Assembly: GCA_017548075.1 (NCBI GenBank)
Contig: JAFYNL010000028.1
Location: forward strand, 1-64,000
Direction of reading: 5' to 3'
Length of the DNA: 64,000 nucleotides
DNA from: Bacteroidaceae bacterium
GTDB taxonomy: Bacteria > Bacteroidota > Bacteroidia > Bacteroidales > Bacteroidaceae
Shown: positions 43,501 through 51,625 of the stretch, in pieces
Layout of the letters: the number at the start of each line of letters is the position of its first letter
How positions within the stretch are numbered: position 1 is the stretch's first letter
Made by a program: the position numbers and the translations under genes
Notes under the pieces: generated by a model
What the model was told of the DNA's origin: nothing
The model's input: the letters and a program-made list of their open reading frames with translations, nothing else
Databases searched by the model: none

Positions 43501-44948
43501 TTAGGAGCGTTCTTGAGGATAGCGAGCAAGTGGTCCCAAACCATTTGAACGGTTGGGATGAGGAGTTTTTCGTCGGGACTATGAACGCCTCTCAAAGTCG
43601 GGCCCATGCTTATCATATCCATTCCAGGGAACTTTTCGCTGAAGAGTCCGCACTCAAGTCCAGCATGAATGCCTCGAACGACTGGCTCTTTCCTGAAGAG
43701 CTTCTTGTATTGCTCAACTGCGATTCGAAGAATTTCGCTATTCGGATTCATCTTCCAACCAGGATAACCTTCGCCTATATCTACCTTTGCTCCAGCAAGT
43801 TCGAAGGCTGCGGCAACTGTGTTCGCCATATTCAAGCGAGCACTATAAATGCTGCTTCGTTGACTGCTGAGTACATCAATTGTCTTTGTTTCAGGCTTTT
43901 TACGGATGTTCGCCAAGTTGCTGCTGGTCTCGATGAGAGGAAGGTCTTGGCAATAAGCGAAGACGCCATTATCAACAGCCTGCAGAGCTTTGATGAGTTT
44001 CTCGCTCACCTCCTTTTTGATAGCTGGGCCTCCTTCGGCACTTTCCAAAGTGAAGACCATCGTTTTCTCAGTTACACTATATTCCTCAGCAACGTCGGCC
44101 TGATAGAGATTCCAATCGACGGTAATGCTTTCCTTATCTTTTGCGGGAACTGCACACAAGCACCAAGCTTCGCGAGGAATTGCATTATGAAGTCCGCCAG
44201 CCTGAATATCGATGAGTCGGAGGTCGTACTTCTGCTGACTTACATACAGGAAGCGAGCCAAAAGCTTGTTTGCATTTGCGCGTTTCTTCTCGATATCGTC
44301 GCCACTATGACCGCCTGTAAGACCTTTTATGGAGAGCGAGAAAGCAAAGAAACCTGCAGGCAGAGGCTCTTCTGTATAGTCGAACTGAGCGAGTGTTCTG
44401 CAGCCTCCAGCACAAGACACAAAGATTTCTCCTTCGTCCTCGCTATCGAGATTGACGAGCAAACGGCCACTCATAAAGTCCGACTTCATGCCTTCAGCAC
44501 CAGTTAAACCAGTTTCTTCGTCGCGAGTAAAGACGCATTCTATTGGGCCGTGCTCAATATCGTCAGCCTCCAGAATAGCCATTTCCATAGCAACACCAAT
44601 GCCGTCGTCTGCTCCAAGAGTCGTTCCTTTTGCCTTCATCCACTCGCCATCGACATAGGTCTGAATGGCGTCTTTGGTGAAGTCGAACTCGAGGTCGCGA
44701 TTCTTCTCGCAAACCATATCCATATGGCTCTGCAGAACAATGGTCTGGCGGTCTTCCATTCCTGGAGTCGCAGGCTTGCGAATGATGACATTTCCTGCTT
44801 CGTCTCGCTTGGTATCGAGTCCGAGCTTCTTTCCGAAGTCGAGCAGAAACTCAATCATCTTCTCTTCTTGCTTCGAGGGACGAGGGATTTGGTTTACTTG
44901 TGCAAAGCACTTGAATACACTCTGAGGTTGTAATGCGATTTTATCCAT
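43497..44948 (-). CDS. pepD: Aminoacyl-histidine dipeptidase (PepD, M20 family)
   Basis: The 483-residue metallopeptidase has VLQSHMDMVCEKN (metal His/Asp), GTTLGADDGIGVAMEMAILE (bridging Asp), VFTRDEETGLTGAEGM (Glu general base) and IHAGLECGLFSEKFPGMDMISMGPTLRGVHSPDEKL. PepD hydrolyses Xaa-His dipeptides and related short peptides in the cytoplasm. It leads a five-gene leftward operon with the beta-helix lipoprotein, rlmH, nadC and the C69 dipeptidase. Confidence 0.95.
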   Translation of the reverse strand: MDKIALQPQSVFKCFAQVNQIPRPSKQEEKMIEFLLDFGKKLGLDTKRDEAGNVIIRKPATPGMEDRQTIVLQSHMDMVCEKNRDLEFDFTKDAIQTYVDGEWMKAKGTTLGADDGIGVAMEMAILEADDIEHGPIECVFTRDEETGLTGAEGMKSDFMSGRLLVNLDSEDEGEIFVSCAGGCRTLAQFDYTEEPLPAGFFAFSLSIKGLTGGHSGDDIEKKRANANKLLARFLYVSQQKYDLRLIDIQAGGLHNAIPREAWCLCAVPAKDKESITVDWNLYQADVAEEYSVTEKTMVFTLESAEGGPAIKKEVSEKLIKALQAVDNGVFAYCQDLPLIETSSNLANIRKKPETKTIDVLSSQRSSIYSARLNMANTVAAAFELAGAKVDIGEGYPGWKMNPNSEILRIAVEQYKKLFRKEPVVRGIHAGLECGLFSEKFPGMDMISMGPTLRGVHSPDEKLLIPTVQMVWDHLLAILKNAPK

Positions 44949-44998
44949 ATTTCTTATATTTATCTTGATAAATAACTCCGTAATCTGATATATTATTG

Positions 44999-45006
44999 TA
45001 TCTTTG
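44999..45006 (+). promoter_or_regulatory. Promoter -7 element for the 45026 gene
   Basis: TATCTTTG followed by CATGCAAA. It overlaps a 12-bp palindrome (45003-45014) shared with the opposite promoter. Confidence 0.6.
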
Positions 45007-45010
45007 CATG

Positions 45011-45018
45011 CAAATATA
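45011..45018 (-). promoter_or_regulatory. Promoter -7 element for pepD, back to back with the preceding one
   Basis: Minus-strand TATATTTG. The two -7 boxes face each other across TTTGCATGCAAA, so each lies at the start point of the other. Confidence 0.5.
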
Positions 45019-45025
45019 ATGAATT

Positions 45026-45244
45026 ATGTTGAAACTTGCACTCATAACGCTTGGAATTGTTGCTTTATCTGTCTTGTTTTTGTGCATTAAGATGCTCTTG
45101 AAGCCTGGCAGCAAGTTCGGAAGCACTCATATTGGAGGCAGTAAAGCCATGCGAGAAAGGGGCATTCATTGTGTTCAGAGTATGGATGCTCTCGAGCGTC
45201 GAGAAAAAGAGCATGCAGAAGAGCGAAAAAACAACCCCAGTTAA
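45026..45244 (+). CDS. Small single-pass membrane protein of unknown function
   Basis: The 72-residue protein has one membrane helix (LALITLGIVALSVLFLCIKMLL), then a Gly-rich linker (KPGSKFGSTHIGGSKAMRERGIHCVQSMD) and a charged helix. The HIGGSKAMRERGIHC pattern suggests a conserved small family, but I cannot name it. The stop codon TAA belongs to the CAGTTAA end of 22-bp array locus 6, so its last residues (NPS) border the repeat. It has its own promoter and starts near divergent pepD. Confidence 0.7.
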   Translation: MLKLALITLGIVALSVLFLCIKMLLKPGSKFGSTHIGGSKAMRERGIHCVQSMDALERREKEHAEERKNNPS

Positions 45245-45328
45245 GATTGCCAACTTAACACGTTAACTTTGCCAACGTAACAGGTTAAGTTTCCGTTTTA
45301 ACTGTGTTATGTCTGGCATCATAACTGC
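45238..45328. repeat. 22-bp palindrome array, locus 6
   Basis: Starts CAGTTAAGATTGCC; TAAC cores at 45256, 45278, 45299 and 45322 (spacings 22, 21, 23); ends at ATAACTGC. It lies between two genes in the same direction and gives the first one its stop codon. Confidence 0.88.
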
Positions 45329-45400
45329 AAGCAAATGAAAAGATTGCGTTTTTTAAGTTTCCTTAAGACTTGTTTCGCTTGCAGATTGGCTTTTTCTCCG

Positions 45401-45408
45401 TATCTTTG
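45401..45408 (+). promoter_or_regulatory. Promoter -7 element for the OmpH-like lipoprotein
   Basis: TATCTTTG, 31 bp before the chosen ATG; a weak CTTG about 20 bp upstream could be the -33 site. Confidence 0.62.
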
Positions 45409-45439
45409 CCCCCAAATATAAATAATGTACAAAAATTCT

Positions 45440-46066
45440 ATGAAGAAGTATCTTACTTTCATGGCCTTTGCGGCTGCTACTGTGTTCTTTGCTGCTTGCG
45501 GCACTAAGAATGAAGAGGAAACGACTAAGGAACCCGCTCAAGAGGAAGAAACAAGCGAGATCAAGATTGCCTATGTGGAACTCGATACGCTGATGAGCCA
45601 ATACCAGCTCTACAAGGACTATAGCGAGGTTCTGACTCGCAAAGGCAACAACATCCAGAAGACGCTTGCACAAAAGCAACGCGCCCTCGAAAATCATGCT
45701 GCAGCCGTTCAGAAGAAGTACGAGAGCAACGAGTTCACCACTCGAGACGAAGTGGAACGCGCTCAAGCCTCTATTCAAAAGGAACAGAACGACCTCGCAG
45801 AGCTTGCAGACCGTCTTCAGAACGAGTTCGCAATGGAACAGGCTCGCATCAACGAGGAGGCTCGCGACAGCATCCAGTCTTTCTTGAAGCGTTACAACAA
45901 GACTAAGAAGTACGATTATGTGATGGTTAAGGCTGGAGACAACCTTCTTATCGCCAATCCGAAGTACAACATCACAAATGAAATCGTTAAAGGATTGAAT
46001 AAACGCTACAAGGTTAAACCCGAAGTGGCTGAGCAAATTAAGACTTCCGAAGAGAAGAAAGATTAA
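45440..46066 (+). CDS. OmpH/Skp-like lipoprotein
   Basis: I start at MKKYLTFMAFAAATVFFAACGTKN (45440), which gives a normal lipobox (FFAAC); an ATG 15 nt upstream is possible. The 208-residue protein has an acidic linker and then the OmpH pattern IAYVELDTLMSQYQLYKDYSEVL followed by a long Gln/Glu/Lys-rich coiled coil (about residues 65-150) and YDYVMVKAGDNLLIANPKYNITNEIVKGLNKRY. Skp/OmpH proteins hold unfolded outer-membrane proteins in the periplasm; a lipidated form would be membrane-tethered. Confidence 0.85.
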   Translation: MKKYLTFMAFAAATVFFAACGTKNEEETTKEPAQEEETSEIKIAYVELDTLMSQYQLYKDYSEVLTRKGNNIQKTLAQKQRALENHAAAVQKKYESNEFTTRDEVERAQASIQKEQNDLAELADRLQNEFAMEQARINEEARDSIQSFLKRYNKTKKYDYVMVKAGDNLLIANPKYNITNEIVKGLNKRYKVKPEVAEQIKTSEEKKD

Positions 46067-46107
46067 AGTAATTGTTGAAAACTTGTTGATAACTTCTTGC
46101 CGAAAAG

Positions 46108-46139
46108 TTTGCGGCTCTCGCGAGAAAGTCGTACCTTTG
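46108..46139 (+). promoter_or_regulatory. Promoter of the HU/SPOR gene, leaderless geometry
   Basis: TTTG (46108-46111), 20 bp, TACCTTTG (46132-46139). The start codon is at 46145, only 5 nt after the -7 box. Confidence 0.8.
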
Positions 46140-46144
46140 TCGGC

Positions 46145-47131
46145 ATGATAGAACTTTCAACACACATTGAATATCTGCTCCTCCATCACGACGAAGTGAG
46201 TGTTCCGCAGTTTGGAACCTTCATTGTTAGGGAGATGAGCAGCCGTAGGATTGATGAGGAAGGCATCTTCCTGCCTCCTTACAGAACCGTTTCTTTCGAG
46301 TGGAATGAATTGGAAGAGGGCGAAGATTTCGTCGGTTCATTCTCGAAGTTGCACAACCTTTCTCGTCAGGATGCACGCATGATGTGTGTGCAGTATGTCG
46401 ACGAACTCGTTCAGATGCTCGACGAAGAGGGAACAGTTTCCTTTGGCAGTATGGGCTATCTGCTTCGCGACCCTGAGAATGGCGAGATAAGTTTCATGCC
46501 TCAGCAATCTGGTATTGCTTCGCCAACATATTACGGACTCGATGCAGTTCCTTTCACCAAGTTGAGCCACGAAGTCCGCCAGCAAAGAGCCAAGAGACAG
46601 GCAGCCAAGAAGGTGAAGCTGACCAGCATTCAAGCCGATCAGGACACGATAACCATTCGCATCAATCGCAAGGCTTTCAACTACACAACTGCCGTCGCAG
46701 CCTCAATTGCGCTGTTCTTCGCCTTCGCATCTCCAATAGAAAACACACTTTCAAGCATCGGACAAAAGGCCGCAATCTTCTTTGCTCCGAAGATAAGCGC
46801 TCCGCAACCCGAAACAATCCAGGCTGAACCCGTAGTTGCAAAGGCAGAACCAAAAGTTGCTCCAGTTCAAGATCCTGCCTCGAAGCCTTTCGCTATCGTC
46901 CTTGCAAGTGCAATTAGCGAGACTCGAGCCCTCAAATATGCTAAGGAACTTCAGGAACAAGGCTACGATGCTCAGGCCTGCAAGGTGGGAACTATGGTTC
47001 GCGTCATCATTCCTGGCTTTGATTCGGAAGACGAAGCATACGCAAAGATTCGCGACTGCAAGGCAGATTGCAACGATTTCACAAAGGCTTGGCCTCTTCG
47101 TTTGAAAGGCGAAGTGAAGCCCATCGAATAA
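46145..47131 (+). CDS. HU-CCDC81/SPOR-domain protein
   Basis: The start MIELSTHIEYLLLHHDEVSVPQFGTFIV is typical of Bacteroidota HU-CCDC81 proteins, so I reject the longer frame from 46097. The 328-residue protein has two HU-like domains (about 1-65 and 70-135), a membrane helix (about residues 190-206, TTAVAASIALFFAFAS), a Pro/Ala/Glu-rich linker and a C-terminal SPOR domain (FAIVLASAISETRALKYAKELQEQGYDAQ) that binds septal peptidoglycan. It probably links a cytoplasmic DNA-like or polymer-binding region to the division site. Confidence 0.88.
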   Translation: MIELSTHIEYLLLHHDEVSVPQFGTFIVREMSSRRIDEEGIFLPPYRTVSFEWNELEEGEDFVGSFSKLHNLSRQDARMMCVQYVDELVQMLDEEGTVSFGSMGYLLRDPENGEISFMPQQSGIASPTYYGLDAVPFTKLSHEVRQQRAKRQAAKKVKLTSIQADQDTITIRINRKAFNYTTAVAASIALFFAFASPIENTLSSIGQKAAIFFAPKISAPQPETIQAEPVVAKAEPKVAPVQDPASKPFAIVLASAISETRALKYAKELQEQGYDAQACKVGTMVRVIIPGFDSEDEAYAKIRDCKADCNDFTKAWPLRLKGEVKPIE

Positions 47132-47143
47132 ACATATATTATT

Positions 47144-47650
47144 ATGAAGAAGGTTCGTTGCCCTAAATGCAACAGCTATACGGTCTTCGACGAGACGCGC
47201 TATCAACCAGGCCAACGTCTCGTCTTTGTTTGCAGCGAATGCAAGAAGCAGTTCGGAATCCGCTTGCCAGAGCCGAAAGCAGAAGACAAGGAAGAAGAGG
47301 AAGAACAGGAGGCTCTGGGTTCCATCATTGTCGTCGAGAACGCTTTCCACTATCGTCAAGAGATTCCGCTTGAGATGGGCGACAATGTCTTTGGGCGTTA
47401 TGTGCATGGAACGAACATCAACAAGCCTATCGAGACCGTTGATCCGAGTGTCGATACACGCCATTGCATCATTCGAGTTCAGCGAGGAAAGGACGGCCAA
47501 CTACAATACATTCTTCGCGATGCGCCTTCTGGAACGGGCACTTTCTACATGAACGACATCCTTCGCGACCAAGACCGTATCCGCCTCCAAGACGGCTCTG
47601 TCATTACCATAGGAGCAACGACTCTTATTCTTAAATTAAGCGAAGATTAA
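47144..47650 (+). CDS. Zinc-ribbon and FHA-domain protein
   Basis: The 168-residue protein has a four-cysteine ribbon (VRCPKCNSY and FVCSECKKQF), an acidic linker (EDKEEEEEQE) and a forkhead-associated domain (about residues 75-165) with GDNVFGRYVHGTN, VDTRHCIIRV and DAPSGTGTFYMND. FHA domains bind phosphothreonine peptides, which points to a Ser/Thr kinase partner; none is in the window. The MJ0042-like ribbon form is common in bacteria. It lies 12 nt after the HU/SPOR gene and overlaps the HAD gene by 1 nt. Confidence 0.88.
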   Translation: MKKVRCPKCNSYTVFDETRYQPGQRLVFVCSECKKQFGIRLPEPKAEDKEEEEEQEALGSIIVVENAFHYRQEIPLEMGDNVFGRYVHGTNINKPIETVDPSVDTRHCIIRVQRGKDGQLQYILRDAPSGTGTFYMNDILRDQDRIRLQDGSVITIGATTLILKLSED

Positions 47651-48453
47651 TGGTGCGCTTCCTTGCAGCCGACCTCGATGGCACTTTGCTCACTTCCGAG
47701 AAGACCATCACGCCCTATACCAGGCAGGTTCTTTTAGAGGCACAGAAGCACGGACTTACCATCATTCTTGCGAGCGGACGACCGCTTTATAGCATCCTTC
47801 CCTTTGCCGAGCAGCTTGAATTGCAGAAGTTCGGAGGCTTCATTATTTCCTTTAACGGGAGCCTCGTTTGGGACTATGCCAAAGGCAAAGCCATCAAGGA
47901 GCAAGCCATTCCGCTTTCCCTCATTCCAGAGCTTGTAAAGGCCGTAGGTAGCGACTTTCGCATCCATGGCTACAAAGGCAACAATATTGTTATTCAAGGT
48001 AAACCCGACGAGCGTTCGAACTATATTTCCAGAGCTAACAAGATGCCTTTGATTGAGACGAACGACTTCGCCCAAACCATCACAGAAGCCCAGCACAAAT
48101 GCCTCGTTACAGGCGCTCCTCGCAAGCTTTGGCACTTGGAAAAGCGACTTCGCAAACAGTTCGAAGCCCATTTCAGCATATGCCGCAGCGAGAGTTTTCT
48201 GCTCGAAATCATGCCCAAAGGTATCGACAAAGCCGATGCTCTTCGGGAACTTCTGGAAAGAGTAGGGGGCAAGACAAACGAGTTGCTTTGTTGTGGTGAT
48301 GGCTATAACGACTTGAACATGATGCGATTGGCTGGTATTTCCTGTGCTCCCGGCAACGCCAAGAAGCCCGTCAAGCAAGCCGCCAGTTTTGTTACAAAAA
48401 GCAACGACCGCGATGGAGTTGCCCATGCGGTCGTGCAGTTCATTTTAAACTAG
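47650..48453 (+). CDS. HAD-superfamily phosphatase, Cof type
   Basis: The 267-residue protein has the HAD motifs FLAADLDGTLLTSEKTIT (nucleophile and acid/base Asp), ILASGRPLYS, MPKGIDKADALRELLE (Lys) and CCGDGYNDLNMMRLAG (metal Asp residues), with a C2b cap between. Cof-type enzymes dephosphorylate sugar phosphates or cofactors such as FMN or pyridoxal phosphate. The substrate cannot be told. It is coupled to the FHA gene by TAATG. Confidence 0.92.
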   Translation: MVRFLAADLDGTLLTSEKTITPYTRQVLLEAQKHGLTIILASGRPLYSILPFAEQLELQKFGGFIISFNGSLVWDYAKGKAIKEQAIPLSLIPELVKAVGSDFRIHGYKGNNIVIQGKPDERSNYISRANKMPLIETNDFAQTITEAQHKCLVTGAPRKLWHLEKRLRKQFEAHFSICRSESFLLEIMPKGIDKADALRELLERVGGKTNELLCCGDGYNDLNMMRLAGISCAPGNAKKPVKQAASFVTKSNDRDGVAHAVVQFILN

Positions 48454-48457
48454 AATC

Positions 48458-50857
48458 TTATTGCATCTGTTTCAGTAGTCTTGCGAGGCCTTCTAGGTCG
48501 CGAGGATCGGCGTTGACGTCGAGCAGATTGCCTTCGCGGTCGATGAGTTTGAAGGTGGGATAGCCCGTTATCTTGACGAACTTCTCGATGGCGCTTTGCT
48601 GAGCTTCGGGCAAGTTGTAGTGAACCACGTTGTCGCCCAAAACTTCATATTGTTTGATGACGTTCTGCCAAGTCTCTTCTGGGCTTCGGTTGGCAAGATA
48701 GAGATAGACGAGGTCGAAGTCCTTCAGTCGCTCGTATTCCTCTTGGCTGTGGGAAAGCGCTTCCTTGCAAGGTCCGCACCAAGTTCCCCAGATGTCCATG
48801 AGGATGATTTTGCCCTTATAGGGTTCGATGAGTTTGCGCAGAATCTTCTCGCCGTCGCTCATGTTTGCCACATCTTCAGGCGATTTCAGGCTGGGTGACT
48901 TCGAGATGTCTCGACGCGAAATGGCGAGGTACTTCTCCTGCTTGTCCTTCAGGAAAGCCTTTGCTGCAGGCATCTTGACGTTCTCCTCAAGGTAGTTCAT
49001 CAGATTATCGCTGAGAGGCTGACGCTCGTGGTCGAGGATTTCGAAAAGCTCGCTTGTGATGAGGATGTCGCGCATGTCCTGGTCGCAACCGATGGAATCG
49101 AGAATGCTGACAGTCTTATAGACCTCGAACAGAGGCATTTCGTCGTCGATAATCTTCTGGACATCTTCGCGGTCATGGATGGCACCGAATTGCTTGGCAA
49201 GTTCCGATGAATAGAACTCGTCGCTGGCCTTCTGCATTTCCTCGTCTTTATCGATAATAGTGCAAAACTTTTTGCATCCTTCTGCATAGCGCTTCACGAT
49301 TTCCAGTTCCTCGTCGCTGATTTGCAGTTTGCCTGCATCCTTGTATTTCTTCAGGATATACGGATACACTGTTGTGCTAAAAGAAATATAACCTCCATCT
49401 ACGGGGACGCTATAGCGGTCCATCACCAGTTGGTCGATGTAGTCGCGCTTGAAAGTCCTGAACTCGCGATAGAGCGTATAGGGCTTGGCGGCTTGCTGCC
49501 ATCCAACCTGGTTCACATAGTCGAGGATTTCGCTGGGCACACTCCAGTTCTTCATGCTGAAACGACCTTGCATCAAGGCTGCACATTCGCAAGCGTTGTA
49601 GCTGCCAGTCAGGTATTTGATGTAGCGTTCAGAGATGTTGGGATGCTCCTCGACGACTTGCTGCAAGATGTTCATCGCGTCGGCCTTATCTGCCTTCGTA
49701 TCCTCGAAGAACTTCAGGGCAGCTTCTCTGTCCAGACCTCTTTCTTCAGGATGATTGCCTACCCATTCAATGGGATGCGCCAGTATTTCGTTCTGCAAGC
49801 GGCAGTTCTTGCCCATGAACATCTTGTGTCCGCCCTTGAAGTCGTAGAGCAGGAGGTAGGTTTCGCCTGGCTCGAACATAGTGCGAATGAAGGTGCGGTT
49901 CCAATCGGTAAAGACTTCGGCAGAGTTCAGGACGGGAATCTTCATCTCGAAGCGTCCCAGCGAGTCCATCTTGGCGTAAGTCTCGCTTTGGTCGCCAGTG
50001 AAGAAGTCGTCGCAAACCGAAGCGTCGAACTCGTCGCCTCTCATGAGCATGTTCAGTGGCATATCCTTCAGCCAGCCGATGAAGGTCACGGTGTCGGTCT
50101 TGTAGCCTGTGTCCTTGAAGGAAGTGCTGGTGTCCTTTTGCGGATAGTCGGGTAGGGTGATGGAGCTGATGAAGTTGTACTCGCCCTTCCTGCCGTCGAT
50201 GGTCATGATGCGCTTGCCAGCCTTGTTCTTATCGACGTTCACCACGATTTCCTTGCCGCCGTTTTCGAGCACAAAGGTGTATTTGTCGCCCTTCTGCTCC
50301 TTCTGTTTGTAGTTCCAGAACTTGCAGTCGTAGATGGCGCATTCGTCGAAGAAACTGATGTCCCAGTCGCCTGTTTGAGTGTTGCGCCAGTTCGAAGGGA
50401 AGAGCTGGCTGGCTCTTGTCGAAGGCTGTTCGACGCCCAGCAGTTGCCAGGCACCCTGGAAGTCGCCTTCGGTAAAGTCGAAGCGCTTTGTCTTTTGTGG
50501 CAGAGGCTCGAAGTGGAGTACCACATCCACGCGTCCGTGGTCGGTCAGATAGGTCTCTTGGTCGAGCTGCATCCCGTCGAGGCTCTTCAGGGCATACTGC
50601 TTGCCATCGGCTCGAAGATAGGAAGCAGAACTGATTCTCACCCAGTTCTCGGGTCGGTCGGCAATGTGCATGAAAACGCGCGTCTCATCTTTGGCAAACT
50701 CAACACGCGTAATTTCCAAGAGAGGGCTGAAGAAGCCTTCAATTTCTCTGTTCACTTCCGTAGAGGGTTGGTCCCACACTACATCTTTCGCCCAACCTGC
50801 CACAGAGACACATGCAAGCAGGGCAACCATCAAGGGTTTCAGAATAACCTTTTTCAT
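48458..50857 (-). CDS. Large exported thioredoxin-like (TlpA-type) protein
   Basis: The 799-residue protein has a signal peptide (LKPLMVALLACVSVAGWA), a long N-terminal part of beta-rich and helical modules (TVTFIGWLKDMPLNMLMRGDEFDASVCDDFF, about 255-300, may be a DUF4369-like beta domain) and a C-terminal thioredoxin domain from about residue 665 with KIILMDIWGTWCGPCKEALSHSQEEYERL and the cis-Pro segment TGYPTFKLID. The WCGPC motif is intact, so disulfide reduction or exchange in the periplasm is likely. Similar long proteins are abundant in Bacteroidota; targets are unknown. It is monocistronic. Confidence 0.85.
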   Translation of the reverse strand: MKKVILKPLMVALLACVSVAGWAKDVVWDQPSTEVNREIEGFFSPLLEITRVEFAKDETRVFMHIADRPENWVRISSASYLRADGKQYALKSLDGMQLDQETYLTDHGRVDVVLHFEPLPQKTKRFDFTEGDFQGAWQLLGVEQPSTRASQLFPSNWRNTQTGDWDISFFDECAIYDCKFWNYKQKEQKGDKYTFVLENGGKEIVVNVDKNKAGKRIMTIDGRKGEYNFISSITLPDYPQKDTSTSFKDTGYKTDTVTFIGWLKDMPLNMLMRGDEFDASVCDDFFTGDQSETYAKMDSLGRFEMKIPVLNSAEVFTDWNRTFIRTMFEPGETYLLLYDFKGGHKMFMGKNCRLQNEILAHPIEWVGNHPEERGLDREAALKFFEDTKADKADAMNILQQVVEEHPNISERYIKYLTGSYNACECAALMQGRFSMKNWSVPSEILDYVNQVGWQQAAKPYTLYREFRTFKRDYIDQLVMDRYSVPVDGGYISFSTTVYPYILKKYKDAGKLQISDEELEIVKRYAEGCKKFCTIIDKDEEMQKASDEFYSSELAKQFGAIHDREDVQKIIDDEMPLFEVYKTVSILDSIGCDQDMRDILITSELFEILDHERQPLSDNLMNYLEENVKMPAAKAFLKDKQEKYLAISRRDISKSPSLKSPEDVANMSDGEKILRKLIEPYKGKIILMDIWGTWCGPCKEALSHSQEEYERLKDFDLVYLYLANRSPEETWQNVIKQYEVLGDNVVHYNLPEAQQSAIEKFVKITGYPTFKLIDREGNLLDVNADPRDLEGLARLLKQMQ

Positions 50858-50892
50858 TTTTTAATAGCTTTAAGGGTTTCGGTTTCTGACTA

Positions 50893-50900
50893 CAAATTTA
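50893..50900 (-). promoter_or_regulatory. Promoter -7 element for the thioredoxin-like gene
   Basis: Minus-strand TAAATTTG, 35 bp before the start codon. No clear -33 site. Confidence 0.55.
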
Positions 50901-51059
50901 CCTATAAAAAGGCGATTTGCCGCGGCTCGAAGACAACTATTAACTACCTTTTGACGAGTTTTAAGGAAAATTAGGGTGGTTTATTCAGTCAGATTGCATA
51001 AAAGGGGCGACAGATGCTCTCTGCCATCGCTTTCAGTAAGTCAAAGAATTTGTTTTGGG

Positions 51060-51087
51060 ATAAGGATGCGCCGCTGCGTGTCCTTAT
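51060..51087. other. Strong hairpin of unknown role
   Basis: ATAAGGATGCGC, loop CGCT, GCGTGTCCTTAT: a 12-bp stem with two G-U pairs. It is not followed by a clear T-run, and no gene ends nearby. Confidence 0.6.
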
Positions 51088-51099
51088 TTATATGCTGTG

Positions 51100-51168
51100 C
51101 AGTTACGATTGCAATTGTAACGTGTTACGCTGGCCATCATAACGTGTTATGTTTGGCAATGTAACTGG
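51100..51168. repeat. 22-bp palindrome array, locus 7
   Basis: Starts CAGTTACGATTG; TAAC cores at 51118, 51140 and 51162, each 22 bp apart; ends GTAACTGG. Central dinucleotides are GT and GT, opposite in sense to most other copies. Confidence 0.88.
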
Positions 51169-51188
51169 TGTCATCCGGTTTGACGATA

Positions 51189-51196
51189 CAAAGGTA
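51189..51196 (-). promoter_or_regulatory. Promoter-like -7 element in the non-coding region
   Basis: Minus-strand TACCTTTG. A transcript from here would run through palindrome array 7 and the hairpin towards the thioredoxin-like gene. Confidence 0.4.
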
Positions 51197-51300
51197 CGAC
51201 AGTTATATGAGGTATAAAATTGTTTATTTTATACTTTCCGAAAAGCGGGTGCGGCTCCAATGTTTCGGGTAGGGGAATTTATTGTTATGCAGAGGGGCTG

Positions 51301-51322
51301 TGACAGAATGACACTTGTGACA
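51301..51322 (+). repeat. Triple TGACA motif, copy A
   Basis: TGACA at 51301, 51309 and 51318, spaced 8 and 9 bp. Copy B at 51527-51548 has the same spacing and nearly the same intervening bases. Confidence 0.75.
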
Positions 51323-51426
51323 AGCGAAAAAAAGAGAAGCGACGTTTTCTTCTATATATATCAATAATTACATATGGTATTAATAATAAAGTAATATATA
51401 GCCTTTCCTTCTCTCTCGAAATTGAC

Positions 51427-51448
51427 TGTCATTTTTGTCATTTTGTCA
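51427..51448 (-). repeat. Triple TGACA motif, copy C (inverted)
   Basis: On the minus strand TGACA occurs three times with 8- and 9-bp spacing and A-rich spacers. It lies between copies A and B. Confidence 0.7.
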
Positions 51449-51526
51449 CAAACTTTTTGTTGCTTTACTCGCAATCCCCTATCAATGAAGGCTAAACGGC
51501 TGCCAGAAGTCAATCAAATGATGTTG

Positions 51527-51548
51527 TGACAGAATGACAGCTGTGACA
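51527..51548 (+). repeat. Triple TGACA motif, copy B
   Basis: TGACA at 51527, 51535 and 51544, spaced 8 and 9 bp, flanked by GTTG and CGCG. Confidence 0.75.
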
Positions 51549-51566
51549 CGCGATTTATAGACACAC

Positions 51567-51603
51567 AAAAATAGCGGCCGCTCGCCAGGAGTAGCCGCTA
51601 TTG
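51567..51603 (-). terminator. Terminator of aqpZ
   Basis: On the minus strand AATAGCGGC and GCCGCTATT form a 9-bp stem and TTTTG follows. It lies 23 nt after the aqpZ stop codon. Confidence 0.75.
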
Positions 51604-51625
51604 CTATTGTGTTATGTGCGATTCC

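Larger units (their letters stand above)
50858..51625. other. 768-bp non-coding region
   Basis: No credible gene is seen here. It holds a -7 element for the gene on its left, a 12-bp-stem hairpin, one 22-bp palindrome array, a second minus-strand promoter-like site, an AT-rich stretch (51350-51412), three triple-TGACA motifs and the aqpZ terminator. The density of structured motifs is much higher than in other gaps of this window. Confidence 0.75.

Noticed and set aside
50976..51164. 62-codon frame in the large non-coding region
   Set aside because: No start-site signals, no recognisable domain, and it runs through the hairpin and palindrome array 7.
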